DNA from: Acidobacteriota bacterium
GTDB taxonomy: Bacteria > Acidobacteriota > Terriglobia > Terriglobales > Acidobacteriaceae
Length of the DNA: 64,000 nucleotides
Reading direction: 5' to 3'
Assembly (NCBI GenBank): GCA_003225005.1
Contig: QIAN01000306.1
Coordinates: 1 to 64,000, forward strand
Every line of letters starts with the position of its first letter. The stretch's first letter is position 1. Of this stretch, positions 25,322-33,879 are shown piece by piece. The position numbers were made by a program, and so were the translations under genes. The notes under the pieces were generated by a model. The model had not been told where the DNA came from, did no database searches, and saw only the letters and a program-made list of their open reading frames with translations.

Positions 25322-26560
25322 ATGGCCTTCAGCGTTGTAATGCCCGCCCTCGAGATGGCGCAGGAAACCGGCAAGCTTATATCCTGGCGCAAAAAGGAGG
25401 GCGACCGCGTCGCCAAAGGCGAGCCTCTTCTCGAAATCGAAACCGATAAAGCTGTCATGGAAGTGGAAGCTCCTGCCGACGGCATTCTCGTCGGCGTCAA
25501 GGCTGCAGAAGGTGCAGTGATTCCCGTGGGTCAGACCATCGCCTGGATCGTCAGCCCAGGCGAGACTCCTCCTGCAGATAACAAACTGTTGAGTTCAGCT
25601 CCGGTAACCCGAGCCAAGAGTGAAGGCGGCTCCGCGACGGCATCCGCCGCGAAGGCTCCGGGTCAGATTACTGCAACGGGTGCGAAGATTTCGCCGAAAG
25701 CTCGCCGCCTTGCCAAAGAATTGGGAGTAGACATCACGACCCTGCATGGCTCCGGGCCGGATGGAGAAATTCTTGCCTCCGACGTTCATGCTAGGAGTGC
25801 GCAAGGCGCTTCAACCTCTGCCGTCTCTCCCACATCATCGGCCCACACAGCAGCGCAAATCGAAGTTCCAGGCTCGATCGGTCGTCTCATGGCTGAACGC
25901 ACAGCCCAGAGCTGGACGTCGGTTCCACACTTCTTTGTCACACGCGAAGTTGAAGCTGGCGCGCTCATTGCCGCACGCGAAGCGGTGGCCATGGCCCAAA
26001 AGCAGACCCCGGGCCTGCGTCTCACCCACACCGATTTACTCGTGGCGCTAGTGGCCAGGGTTCTGCTCAAACACCCCCGTGTGAACGCCAGTTGGAGCGC
26101 CGAGGGCATTCGTCTTCATGACAAAGTGAACATCGGCGTGGCCATAGCCGTGAATGACGGTGTAGCCATGGCGGTGCTTCACGACGCCCATACCGCCAGC
26201 CTCGCTGAAATCTCTTCGCAAAGACGGGCCGTCGCCGAGCGGGCGCGTTCAGGAAAACTGCGCCCTTCCGATATTGCGGGTGCGACTTTCACTATCAGCA
26301 ATCTGGGCATGTATCACGTGGATTCTTTTTCTGCCATTATCACGCCACCGCAGGCGGCCATTCTGGCGGTTGGCGCCATCTCCGATCGAGTTGTGGCTAT
26401 CGACGGCAAACCCGCCATCCGTTCCATGATGACGTTAACTCTGTCCTGCGACCACCGCGTTGCCGACGGTGCCCGCGCGGCGGCCTTCATGAACGACCTA
26501 GCGGAAGCCCTTCGCGAGCCACAGAGAGTGCTGGGCGACGAACTCAATTCACCCTCATAA
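25322..26560 (+). CDS. pdhC: Dihydrolipoamide acyltransferase (E2) of the 2-oxoacid dehydrogenase complex
   Basis: A 412-residue protein with the standard three parts. The lipoyl domain covers residues 1-80, with the lipoylated Lys in EIETDKAVMEVEAP. The peripheral-subunit-binding domain (about 120-160) contains KISPKARRLAKELGVDITTLHGSGPDGEI. The catalytic domain follows, ending with the active-site motif CDHRVADGARAAAF (HxxxDG). The linkers are Ala/Ser rich. It transfers the acyl group to CoA. No E3 gene lies in the window, so lipoamide dehydrogenase must be shared from elsewhere. The last 17 nt overlap a convergent small gene. Confidence 0.93.
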   Translation: MAFSVVMPALEMAQETGKLISWRKKEGDRVAKGEPLLEIETDKAVMEVEAPADGILVGVKAAEGAVIPVGQTIAWIVSPGETPPADNKLLSSAPVTRAKSEGGSATASAAKAPGQITATGAKISPKARRLAKELGVDITTLHGSGPDGEILASDVHARSAQGASTSAVSPTSSAHTAAQIEVPGSIGRLMAERTAQSWTSVPHFFVTREVEAGALIAAREAVAMAQKQTPGLRLTHTDLLVALVARVLLKHPRVNASWSAEGIRLHDKVNIGVAIAVNDGVAMAVLHDAHTASLAEISSQRRAVAERARSGKLRPSDIAGATFTISNLGMYHVDSFSAIITPPQAAILAVGAISDRVVAIDGKPAIRSMMTLTLSCDHRVADGARAAAFMNDLAEALREPQRVLGDELNSPS

Positions 26561-26759
26561 TCACTACTTTTGATCGGGCGCTTGCTGCAGAACTCTTCGA
26601 CGGGTCTTTGGAGTTGTCCGGGTCGGACCCGGATTCCTTGCTGCGCGATTCCAGTGCTTTGCTGAGTTGTTCTACAAGCGCGCGCAGCCTTTGCGGGTCG
26701 GTCTCATTCGCCGCCAGTTCGCATAATTTGCGCCAATCCGGTTCATCGATATGTGTCAT
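26544..26759 (-). CDS. Small acidobacterial conserved protein
   Basis: About 71 residues. The conserved-looking core is EPDWRKLCELAANETDPQRLRALVEQLSKAL, a helical segment I recognise as common in small acidobacterial proteins of unknown function. A Ser/Asp/Lys-rich tail follows. I chose the ATG at 26759, just before the core; ATGs at 26783 and 26879 are also in frame. Its 3' end overlaps the convergent E2 gene by 17 nt. Confidence 0.55.
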   Translation of the reverse strand: MTHIDEPDWRKLCELAANETDPQRLRALVEQLSKALESRSKESGSDPDNSKDPSKSSAASARSKVVIMRVN

Positions 26760-27005
26760 GGCATCTAGATAAGGCAAGTCCATTGCCACGATGAGGTCAC
26801 ACAATTGTGGATAGGGCGGCTGGGACACCTTGAATGTGCACGACTTACGACTGGACTTTAGAGTTCCGGCGAGAATCACCTAGGAAAAATTTGCTTGGAA
26901 CGCATCAATGTCGTGCCCACGGCATACATACAGTATTTCCCGTATCGGTCAATCCGCGACCATTCGCCCGCTGAGTACTGTTACTTTGAAGCCAGGCGGC
27001 AAGCC

Positions 27006-27692
27006 TTACGAATGCGGTGACGTGGTTTTTTCGAGGGAAGGATGGCGCGCAGAGGAAACTGCACGAACAAGTTCGCGAGCCGCCTGCGTAATCTTCGCGA
27101 GGTTCCCGTCACGCAGAGCGTCTGCGTTCACCAGGTCCGCACCCACTCCCAAAGCGAACGCTCCGGCGGCGATGAACTCGGCCGCGTTGGAGGCATTCAC
27201 CCCGCCGGTTGGAATCAGGGCAGCGTTCGGGAAGGGAGCTCTCAGGGAACGCAAATATTTCGGACCGCCAACATTGCCGCAGGGGAAAATCTTGATTAGC
27301 TTTGCGCCGTTTTCCTGAGCATGCATAAGTTCGGTTGGTGTCAGCGCTCCGGGAATGGCGAGCTTCGCACGTGCCTGCGCGACTCCGAGCACCGGCAGAG
27401 ACAGGCCCGGACTGACAATAAACTCGGCGCCCGCACCAATACATTGCTCAGCCTGCTCCGCGGTCGTAACCGTGCCCGCCCCGATAAGCACGGTGGTGCC
27501 ATATTCTTGCGCCAGGTGACGGATGACCGACGCCGCGTTGGGAACCGTCATGGTTATTTCGAGAATCGGAATGCCGCCCGCACAGATGGCCTGCACGGCG
27601 GAGGTTGCGTCTTCGACGGTCGCGGCTCGCACCACGGGAACGATCCCAATTTCTCCGATCCTGTGGATCACGTCCTCGATGGTCATACGCAT
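27006..27692 (-). CDS. eda: KDPG (2-keto-3-deoxy-6-phosphogluconate) aldolase
   Basis: About 228 residues from MRMTIEDVIHRIGEIG. It splits KDPG to pyruvate and glyceraldehyde-3-phosphate. The TIM-barrel motifs are present: GIPILEITMTVPNA (catalytic Glu), LIGAGTVTTAEQAE, FIVSPG, GALTPTEL and KLIKIFPCGNVGG, whose KIFPC Lys forms the Schiff base, then IPTGGVNASNAAEF. It begins 37 nt after the KDG kinase gene and ends the leftward sugar-acid operon, giving the last step of the inferred route. Confidence 0.93.
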   Translation of the reverse strand: MRMTIEDVIHRIGEIGIVPVVRAATVEDATSAVQAICAGGIPILEITMTVPNAASVIRHLAQEYGTTVLIGAGTVTTAEQAEQCIGAGAEFIVSPGLSLPVLGVAQARAKLAIPGALTPTELMHAQENGAKLIKIFPCGNVGGPKYLRSLRAPFPNAALIPTGGVNASNAAEFIAAGAFALGVGADLVNADALRDGNLAKITQAARELVRAVSSARHPSLEKTTSPHS

Positions 27693-27729
27693 CTTGTGCC
27701 TTGCCCTGTTCCAACATCTGACTGTTTTT

Positions 27730-28848
27730 TCAGCGTACAATGCGGGCGGTTTGGGCCTTCATCGCCTGCAAGACTTCATCCCTCGTTGCCATTGTGGTGT
27801 CGCCGGGCGTGGTCATGGCCAGTGCGCCATGAGCGGCTCCGCACTCGACGGCCCACTGTGGTTCTTTCCCCGACAGAAATCCATAGATCAATCCCGAAGC
27901 AAAAGAGTCACCCCCGCCTATCCGGTCGAAGATTTCCAGATTTTCGCGAACCGGCGCTTGGTAGAAGCCGCCGTCGTAGTAGCCCACCGCTCCCCAATCG
28001 TTCACCGTTGCCGATCTGGCGTTGCGCAGCGTGGCGGCGATTACTTTGACCGCTGGAAATTCCTGGATCACCTTTTTCATCATTTGCTTGAAGTGTGCTG
28101 GATCCAGCTTGGAGTGGTGCTCGTCCAATCCAGAAACTTCGAATCCTAGTGCGGCGGTGAAGTCCTCCTCATTACCGAGCATCACGTCCACGAGTGGCGC
28201 GAGACGCCGGTTAACTTCCTGCGCTTTGGACTTTCCGCCGATCGACTTCCAAAGTGACGGACGATAGTTCAGATCGTACGAAGCGATCGTGCCCGCACGC
28301 TTGGCTGCCTCCATAGCCTCCTGAGCAACCAGGGGGGCGGATTCCGAGAGCGCGCAAAAGATTCCGCCGGTGTGAAACCAGCGTGCTCCATCCTTCAAGA
28401 AAATCTGTTCCCAATCGATTGCGCCCGGTTTCAGCTGTGAGATTGCGGTATGTCCACGATCGGAACAGCCGAGGGGAGCGCGTACGCCAAAGCCTCTCTC
28501 GGTGAAATTCAACCCGTTGCGGACACTTCGTCCGACTCCGTCGAAAGGCACCCAGCGGACATATTTCTGACTCACGCCTCCCTGGAGCATGAGATCTTCG
28601 ACGAGACGTCCGACAGCGTTTTCAGCCAGCGCGGTAACGATAGCCGTGTCCATGCCAAAGCACCGCCTGAGACCACGCGCCACGTTGTATTCGCCTCCGC
28701 CCTCCCATACGCGAAACTGACGCGTTGTGGAGATGCGCTCATCGCCCGGATCGAGTCGCAGCATGACTTCTCCCAGACTGACCAAGTCCCAGAGGCATCC
28801 GGTCTTTGCTTTGATCTTGAGTTTCGCCATGAGTTTCGACAAACCCAT
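27730..28848 (-). CDS. kdgK: 2-keto-3-deoxygluconate kinase (PfkB family)
   Basis: A 372-residue PfkB sugar kinase. The N-terminal SLGEVMLRLDPGDERI and EGGGEYNVARGLRRCFG match 2-keto-3-deoxygluconate kinases. The nucleotide/catalytic end IGGGDSFASGLIYGFL holds the catalytic Asp of the family motif GxGDxF. It phosphorylates KDG to KDPG, the substrate of the aldolase encoded next. It follows the PLP-enzyme gene by 14 nt. The start is either of two nearby codons; the alternative ATG is six residues in. Confidence 0.9.
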   Translation of the reverse strand: MGLSKLMAKLKIKAKTGCLWDLVSLGEVMLRLDPGDERISTTRQFRVWEGGGEYNVARGLRRCFGMDTAIVTALAENAVGRLVEDLMLQGGVSQKYVRWVPFDGVGRSVRNGLNFTERGFGVRAPLGCSDRGHTAISQLKPGAIDWEQIFLKDGARWFHTGGIFCALSESAPLVAQEAMEAAKRAGTIASYDLNYRPSLWKSIGGKSKAQEVNRRLAPLVDVMLGNEEDFTAALGFEVSGLDEHHSKLDPAHFKQMMKKVIQEFPAVKVIAATLRNARSATVNDWGAVGYYDGGFYQAPVRENLEIFDRIGGGDSFASGLIYGFLSGKEPQWAVECGAAHGALAMTTPGDTTMATRDEVLQAMKAQTARIVR

Positions 28849-28862
28849 TCGCGTAAGCCTGG

Positions 28863-30140
28863 CTACCCTGCGCGCTCCCGCAGAATGCGCGATAGTCGCT
28901 CGGCAACAATTTTGTCTTCGCCAGGCTGCAGCATAAACGAGTTCATTCCCAAACCCGGCCGCTGTTCCCCTCCCCCCATTGCGATAGACGGCTTCGAACT
29001 GCGCAGAAGCTTAGAAGCCTCCTTCGGCGTCAGTGAAATTCGGGCGGCGTCCCATGTGATCTGCATATGCGGAACGTGGTTAGCGATGTCGGGAGTAAAG
29101 AAAGACGTGCTCACGCCGGGAACCTTCGTGATCTCGCTCGAGATCCGTTCCAGCCGTGACTGCCATTCTTTTGCCAGCGCGTCATGGTCTTCATTGAGGA
29201 AGAGCTCGAGCGCCTTAACCATTCCTACGATTTCTTCCTTGCCCACTTTCTGACTGCGGCCCAGAGTGTCCTCGTGTGGACTGTTGTTGAGCAGCGCATT
29301 GGCCACCAGTTCTTTACGTCCAATCAACATGCCGGCGCATTGCGGTCCGCGGATCGCCTTCCCGCCGCTGAACGTAATCAGGTCATAGCCCATATTGGCG
29401 TAGTCCCACAGATGAGAAACCGGCGGCGTGTCGGCTGCGGCATCATTCATGCAAGGGATGTTGTATTGCTTCGCCAGCTTTACCCACTCGTCCACTTTGA
29501 TCTGGCCCGCGGCATTGGCGAAATTCGAAAAGTGCATCATCGCCGTGCGCTCGTTTACTGCGGCGCGCAATTGATCTTGTGTTTCGATCTCCACCAGCTT
29601 GACTCCCGTGGCACGCAACTGGTGATCAAACGGATTGCGGTGCGACTTCTGAATGATGACTTCAGACTTCATCCCTGTCAGATCAGGCAGTTGCCGGATT
29701 AAGGCCTCGTTGTCGCCGGTGAGAATGCCAGCCAGTCCCGATTGAATGGCAGCAGCCGCACCGGATGTCACGATCGCGCTGTATCCGTCGGGAAGTTTCA
29801 GCATCTGAGCGATGCGGTTCCCCGCCGCAACTTCCAACTCCGCGATGGGCACAAAATGACGACCCGCCATGGTCATCACGGCTTCCAGTTCAGGATGAGG
29901 CAGGGAACCGCCCAGCACGGTCATGGTTCCCTCGCAATTGATCACCGTTGTGACCCCAAGTTCCTCGTACGGGTTTCCGCTCTGTCCAAACCCGGTTACC
30001 GTCGCGGTCTTGTTTTTTGGGCTCGCACCCGTAGCGCCGCGATTCAACGAAAACACCTTACGCGGCGCGAGGACCGACCCTGCAAATACTCCCACGCTGC
30101 CCAGAAAGTTCCGGCGGTTCCACTTCGAGCTCAGTCGCAT
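28863..30140 (-). CDS. Tat-exported PLP-dependent SelA-like / D-glucosaminate(-6-P) ammonia-lyase-like enzyme
   Basis: A 425-residue fold-type-I PLP enzyme. The N-terminus has a twin-arginine signal (WNRRNFLGSVGVFAGSVLAP). The PLP Lys lies in ITFSGGKAIRGPQCAGML, the pattern of selenocysteine-synthase-like proteins, including D-glucosaminate-6-phosphate ammonia-lyase. Other blocks are VTTVINCEGTMTVLGGSLPHPE and CMNDAAADTPPVSHLW. An ammonia-lyase would release NH3 from an amino-sugar acid, giving 2-keto-3-deoxygluconate. Context supports this: the RidA gene ends 20 nt upstream and the KDG kinase gene starts 14 nt downstream. The substrate is inferred; a 6-phosphate substrate is unlikely outside the cytoplasm. 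Confidence 0.82.
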   Translation of the reverse strand: MRLSSKWNRRNFLGSVGVFAGSVLAPRKVFSLNRGATGASPKNKTATVTGFGQSGNPYEELGVTTVINCEGTMTVLGGSLPHPELEAVMTMAGRHFVPIAELEVAAGNRIAQMLKLPDGYSAIVTSGAAAAIQSGLAGILTGDNEALIRQLPDLTGMKSEVIIQKSHRNPFDHQLRATGVKLVEIETQDQLRAAVNERTAMMHFSNFANAAGQIKVDEWVKLAKQYNIPCMNDAAADTPPVSHLWDYANMGYDLITFSGGKAIRGPQCAGMLIGRKELVANALLNNSPHEDTLGRSQKVGKEEIVGMVKALELFLNEDHDALAKEWQSRLERISSEITKVPGVSTSFFTPDIANHVPHMQITWDAARISLTPKEASKLLRSSKPSIAMGGGEQRPGLGMNSFMLQPGEDKIVAERLSRILRERAG

Positions 30141-30160
30141 GAACCAGCTCCTTTTTCGTT

Positions 30161-30703
30161 TTACTTACGGGCGACAGCGGCGGTGCAATTGATTTCTACC
30201 AGCGAGTCTCCCGGCAGAGCGGCGACTGCGACGGTTGTCCGCGCTGGGCCACCATGAGGAAAATATGTCGAGAACACTTTGTGCATTCCGTCCCAGTGCT
30301 CAATTTTTGTCAGGTAGACGTTCAATTGAAGAATGGTGTCCGTGGTTCCTCCGCCAATCTCCACCATTTTTTTGACCTTATCCATGACCATGGCGGCGTG
30401 AGATTCAATCGTCCATTGCTTGGCGTCTCGTGTATCGTGGGCGCCCTGCCCCGAGACATATATCAAGCCGTTGTGAACAATCACCGGCATGATGACGTCT
30501 TTTTCGCCACCGGGTTTTCCTTCGGCGTTCATCTTACGGATTCCGCTCGCGTCCGGCGCCATAGAGTTCTGGTCGGCCGAATTATGGCCGCTGGAAGTCT
30601 GGGCGGAGACGCGCTTCATCAAGACGCTGCTCGCGATGCCCAAAGTCGACAGCACAGCTCCGACGCCAGTGGCAAACGTCCTGCGAGTGACACTTGAATT
30701 CAT
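30161..30703 (-). CDS. RidA/YjgF family enamine/imine deaminase with Tat-type signal
   Basis: About 180 residues. AGGAGG sits 6 nt before the ATG at 30703, fixing the start at MNSSVTRRTFATG. That start gives a twin-arginine signal (TRRTFATGVGAVLSTLG, cleavage near VSA-QT). The mature part is RidA: VHNGLIYVSGQGAHD, LQLNVYLTKIEHW and the catalytic Arg/Glu region ARTTVAVAALPGDSLVEINC. RidA enzymes hydrolyse reactive enamines and imines released by PLP lyases. A Tat-exported copy directly ahead of a Tat-exported PLP enzyme is a matched pair. Confidence 0.9.
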   Translation of the reverse strand: MNSSVTRRTFATGVGAVLSTLGIASSVLMKRVSAQTSSGHNSADQNSMAPDASGIRKMNAEGKPGGEKDVIMPVIVHNGLIYVSGQGAHDTRDAKQWTIESHAAMVMDKVKKMVEIGGGTTDTILQLNVYLTKIEHWDGMHKVFSTYFPHGGPARTTVAVAALPGDSLVEINCTAAVARK

Positions 30704-30802
30704 AAAATCCTCCTGCATCGATCTGCTCCCAGAATTTACTGTGATCCGCTGTGCCCCTGACGTTAAAAAATGTCCGCACGTAACAGCGGCAGCGACGCGC
30801 GC

Positions 30803-32422
30803 TTAGGGCAACGCGAAAGCAAAAATGTCACTGCCTGCGGCAATTGCCACATACTGTTTGCCAGCGACTGCGTAGCTCATCGGAGACGCGCTCATCTCCT
30901 GCCCGGTATTGAAGTGCCACAGCGGCTTGCCACTCTGTGCGTCAACGGCTTCGAACGAGCCGGCGTCGTCCCCAAAAAACACCAAGTCGCCGGCTGTTGC
31001 CATGGTCCCTGCCGAAGAGCGTCCGCCACCGATTTGCGGATATTTCCACGCCATCGAACCACTATCGAGATTAAACGCGACCAGAAGTTTCTGAGAATTT
31101 TCGCCAGGGATGCGTTTCACTCCGGTTGAGTAATACCCCTGACCCTCCTGGAACGGCTGTGGCTTAAAAAAGTAGGTCTCGCATTGTTCCAGCGCCATAA
31201 AATAAACCGCATGAGTGGACTCGTTATACGAGGGCGCGAACCAGTTCGTTGCTCCCGCATAGCCCGGGCAAACCCGCGTTCCTTCGGTCGTCGGCTTGAG
31301 CTCGGTAAGTACAGGTCTGCCTGCTGCGTCGATACCTTTCGCCCAGTTCAGCTTTTCCACGAACGGCGTCGCCGAGAGAAATTTTCCATTGGTGCGATCG
31401 AGCACGTAAATATAACCATTCCGGTTTGCCTGCACCAGCAATTTCCGAGCTGTACCTTGATAGACGGCGTCAATCAGGATTGGCGTTTCCACCGCATCAA
31501 AGTCGAAAAGGTCATGCGGAGTGAACTGGAAATACCACTTCAGTTTCCCGGTATCCGGATCGAGAGCCAGCATGCAATCGGTGTAAAGGTCGTCTCCGGG
31601 ACGCACCCCACCCTCAAAGTCCGGCGCAGGATTACTGGTGCCCCAATAAATCGTATCCAACTTCGGATCATAGGTTCCGGGCATCCATGTAGTCCCTCCG
31701 CCGTGGAGATACAATTTGCCCGGCCAGCTTCCGGAACCGAACTCGCCCGGGGCCGGTATCGTCCAGAATCGCCACACCAGCTGGCCACTCAATGCGTCGT
31801 AGGCGGCGAGGAATCCGCGCACGCCGTCATCGCCGCCCGAGGTCCCCACCAGAACTTTGTCTTTAACGACCAACGGAGCGCTGGTTGCGCCGTAATTTTT
31901 GTTCCAATCCGCGTAGGCCACATCCCAGATAAGATTGCCAGAGCGCGCATCCAGGCACAGGAGATGCGCATCGTCCGTTTCCATGTAGAGACGGTTGCGC
32001 CACAATCCGACCCCACGTGTGATATGCCGCGAGGCATCATCGATCAATCCCTCCGCATTCGGCCGCGAGTGATGCCACACCACTCGACCACTGCGTGCGT
32101 CCAGAGCGAAAGCATCATTTGACGCAGTCACGAACATCATTCCATTGGCGACGACTGGAGTGACCTCGAGCCGACTCGAGTTGTGCACATGAAAGACCCA
32201 TGCCGCACGGAGTTGCGCGAGGTTATTCTTGTTGATCTCAGAAAGACTACTGTATCTGCGGCCGGAGTAGTCGCCGTTGTACGAGAGCCAGTTTCCCGCG
32301 AGCGGCTGAGCCAGCAGGTCGTCTGAATGTATATCGATAGCGGTGGATATGGTCGCAGGCGGATCATCACCCCAGGCCAGCAGACAGCTGAAGATGACCG
32401 TGATATGGATCGCACTCCGCAT
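30803..32422 (-). CDS. PQQ-dependent dehydrogenase (quinoprotein, eight-bladed propeller)
   Basis: A 539-residue periplasmic protein with a short signal (residues 1-18). W-motif blades recur (DARSGRVVWHH, DARSGNLIWDVAY, DPDTGKLKWYFQ, DAQSGKPLWHFN). The catalytic Asp region is SNPAPDFEGGVRPGDDLYT, equivalent to the GNPAPWN...RPGDN of methanol-type dehydrogenases. The vicinal Cys pair of classical enzymes is absent, and there is no fused cytochrome domain. It should oxidise an alcohol or sugar C1 and hand electrons to a cytochrome c; a dihaem candidate lies at 36391. The gene follows the DUF4380 gene by 2 nt. Confidence 0.9.
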   Translation of the reverse strand: MRSAIHITVIFSCLLAWGDDPPATISTAIDIHSDDLLAQPLAGNWLSYNGDYSGRRYSSLSEINKNNLAQLRAAWVFHVHNSSRLEVTPVVANGMMFVTASNDAFALDARSGRVVWHHSRPNAEGLIDDASRHITRGVGLWRNRLYMETDDAHLLCLDARSGNLIWDVAYADWNKNYGATSAPLVVKDKVLVGTSGGDDGVRGFLAAYDALSGQLVWRFWTIPAPGEFGSGSWPGKLYLHGGGTTWMPGTYDPKLDTIYWGTSNPAPDFEGGVRPGDDLYTDCMLALDPDTGKLKWYFQFTPHDLFDFDAVETPILIDAVYQGTARKLLVQANRNGYIYVLDRTNGKFLSATPFVEKLNWAKGIDAAGRPVLTELKPTTEGTRVCPGYAGATNWFAPSYNESTHAVYFMALEQCETYFFKPQPFQEGQGYYSTGVKRIPGENSQKLLVAFNLDSGSMAWKYPQIGGGRSSAGTMATAGDLVFFGDDAGSFEAVDAQSGKPLWHFNTGQEMSASPMSYAVAGKQYVAIAAGSDIFAFALP

Positions 32423-32424
32423 GC

Positions 32425-33879
32425 CTACGAGTCCTTCTCCGGTTTTGCAATTCTAGCCTCACCCAAACTGCCGAGGTCAGCGCCTCGTTGGTCATGCAAG
32501 TGAATGACTATGCGCGTTGCTTCAGAGGATACCTTGATCGTTCGATTCAGCTCTACTGTCTTGAGCGGATCGACGGATTCCAATTCAACAACGCTACGCT
32601 CCACTCCATGCTGGTCAAACACGTGCGCATGGAGGTTGCCGGGGAAAAACACTCCCCACGAGCCGGAGATGTGAATGCCGTCCGGCCTCAAAGACGCGAC
32701 CAGATCACGCTCAATGACTCCCGCAGGCGCGACCGATATAAGCCCTTTGCCGGCGCGAACCGGGAACCACGACGTATCCAGAGCATAGGAACTGCCCGGA
32801 TCCAATCGGATCATCGGGCTGTTGATCTCGGCTTCCATATAGTACGGAGCTTGCTCGGGATTGTTCAATCGCAACACGGGCATCCCTCGGTCATCCAACT
32901 CCAACACCGCGCCGTTCTTGTAAAAGATCAGAGAAGCTTTTCCTGGATATTCTTCAGTGGAAAAATATTTAAACCGCTCGATCATCCCGTACTTCGCCGA
33001 GTCATCGACCACTGCCAGCCAGCCCGCATCTGAGTCAAGCCACACTTCATTTTCCAAGTACAACCAGTGCAGCGTGAACCAGTCCTCGCTCACCGCAAAT
33101 GACGGATCATCGGCCAGGCCATTGCGAACTCGATACCCGTCCGTATAGGCACTGTGCGGATTTACTGGGGCGAACGCCCAGAAGTCGGGGTTGTAATTGG
33201 CCGCATTGCGGGAATCGGCCGTGTCATATTGCGTCACCGATTGCATCGACCAGCGAATCGGATGATCGCTGGTGTTGCTCATCACGGCATGAAACGAAAT
33301 CTGCGGAGAATCGCCTCCCATACTGATGTCGCGTGAATATTGCAGGCCGGTCTCAGGATCGCTAGGGCCCTCCAGATGAAGTGTGCAGCTGTTGTTCTGC
33401 GACACGACGCTGAGCTTGTATTCGCCGTCATCGAGCTGATCCGCAAATGGTCCCGGCCATTGTCCCTCTTTATGGCCCTCGGGAAGCGGCCAAAGCTTGT
33501 CGCCGCCGTAGTTGAACCACTCGCGCTTTTGGCCGCTCTCCGTTGGAGGAAAATACTTGCCCTTGTACTTCGGATTCACGAACAAGTAGCGATGTCCGCC
33601 GAATTCAACCTGCATGAGCCTGCCGCCAAGTTGCGGCACTACCGTAAGCCGTACCCAGTCATTAATCAGCTCCTCGCCTCTCCACCCTTCGAAGGTTGTA
33701 GACTGCACACGACAAGGGGCATGGGACACCGACGATGCCCAACTTCGGCTCGAGAATGTAAAACAGGCGCCTGTCAAGGCCAGGACTCCGATTCGAAAAC
33801 ACGACGTTCGTAAATCGCTTTCGAAGCAGCGCGCCTTGTGCAGCTTATAGAACCTTGGCAAGCCCTGCCTCCGCGGCAC
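32425..33879 (-). CDS. DUF4380-type exported protein (mutarotase-like sandwich)
   Basis: A 484-residue protein. After a hydrophobic signal (residues about 28-48, FRIGVLALTGACFTFSSRSWA) comes a beta-rich body with LINDWVRLTVVPQLGGRLMQVEFGGH and NYGGDKLWPLPEG, the hallmarks of DUF4380 (galactose-mutarotase-like superfamily). Function is unknown; sugar binding or epimer conversion in the periplasm is plausible. The N-terminus is uncertain: the ATG at 33879 overlaps the iclR-type gene by 35 nt, and a later start closer to the signal is possible. It is tightly coupled to the PQQ dehydrogenase gene. Confidence 0.78.
   Translation of the reverse strand: MPRRQGLPRFYKLHKARCFESDLRTSCFRIGVLALTGACFTFSSRSWASSVSHAPCRVQSTTFEGWRGEELINDWVRLTVVPQLGGRLMQVEFGGHRYLFVNPKYKGKYFPPTESGQKREWFNYGGDKLWPLPEGHKEGQWPGPFADQLDDGEYKLSVVSQNNSCTLHLEGPSDPETGLQYSRDISMGGDSPQISFHAVMSNTSDHPIRWSMQSVTQYDTADSRNAANYNPDFWAFAPVNPHSAYTDGYRVRNGLADDPSFAVSEDWFTLHWLYLENEVWLDSDAGWLAVVDDSAKYGMIERFKYFSTEEYPGKASLIFYKNGAVLELDDRGMPVLRLNNPEQAPYYMEAEINSPMIRLDPGSSYALDTSWFPVRAGKGLISVAPAGVIERDLVASLRPDGIHISGSWGVFFPGNLHAHVFDQHGVERSVVELESVDPLKTVELNRTIKVSSEATRIVIHLHDQRGADLGSLGEARIAKPEKDS

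Noticed and set aside
24478-25500. 340-codon open frame on the minus strand
   Set aside because: Antisense to the M24 and E2 genes; no family-like motif.
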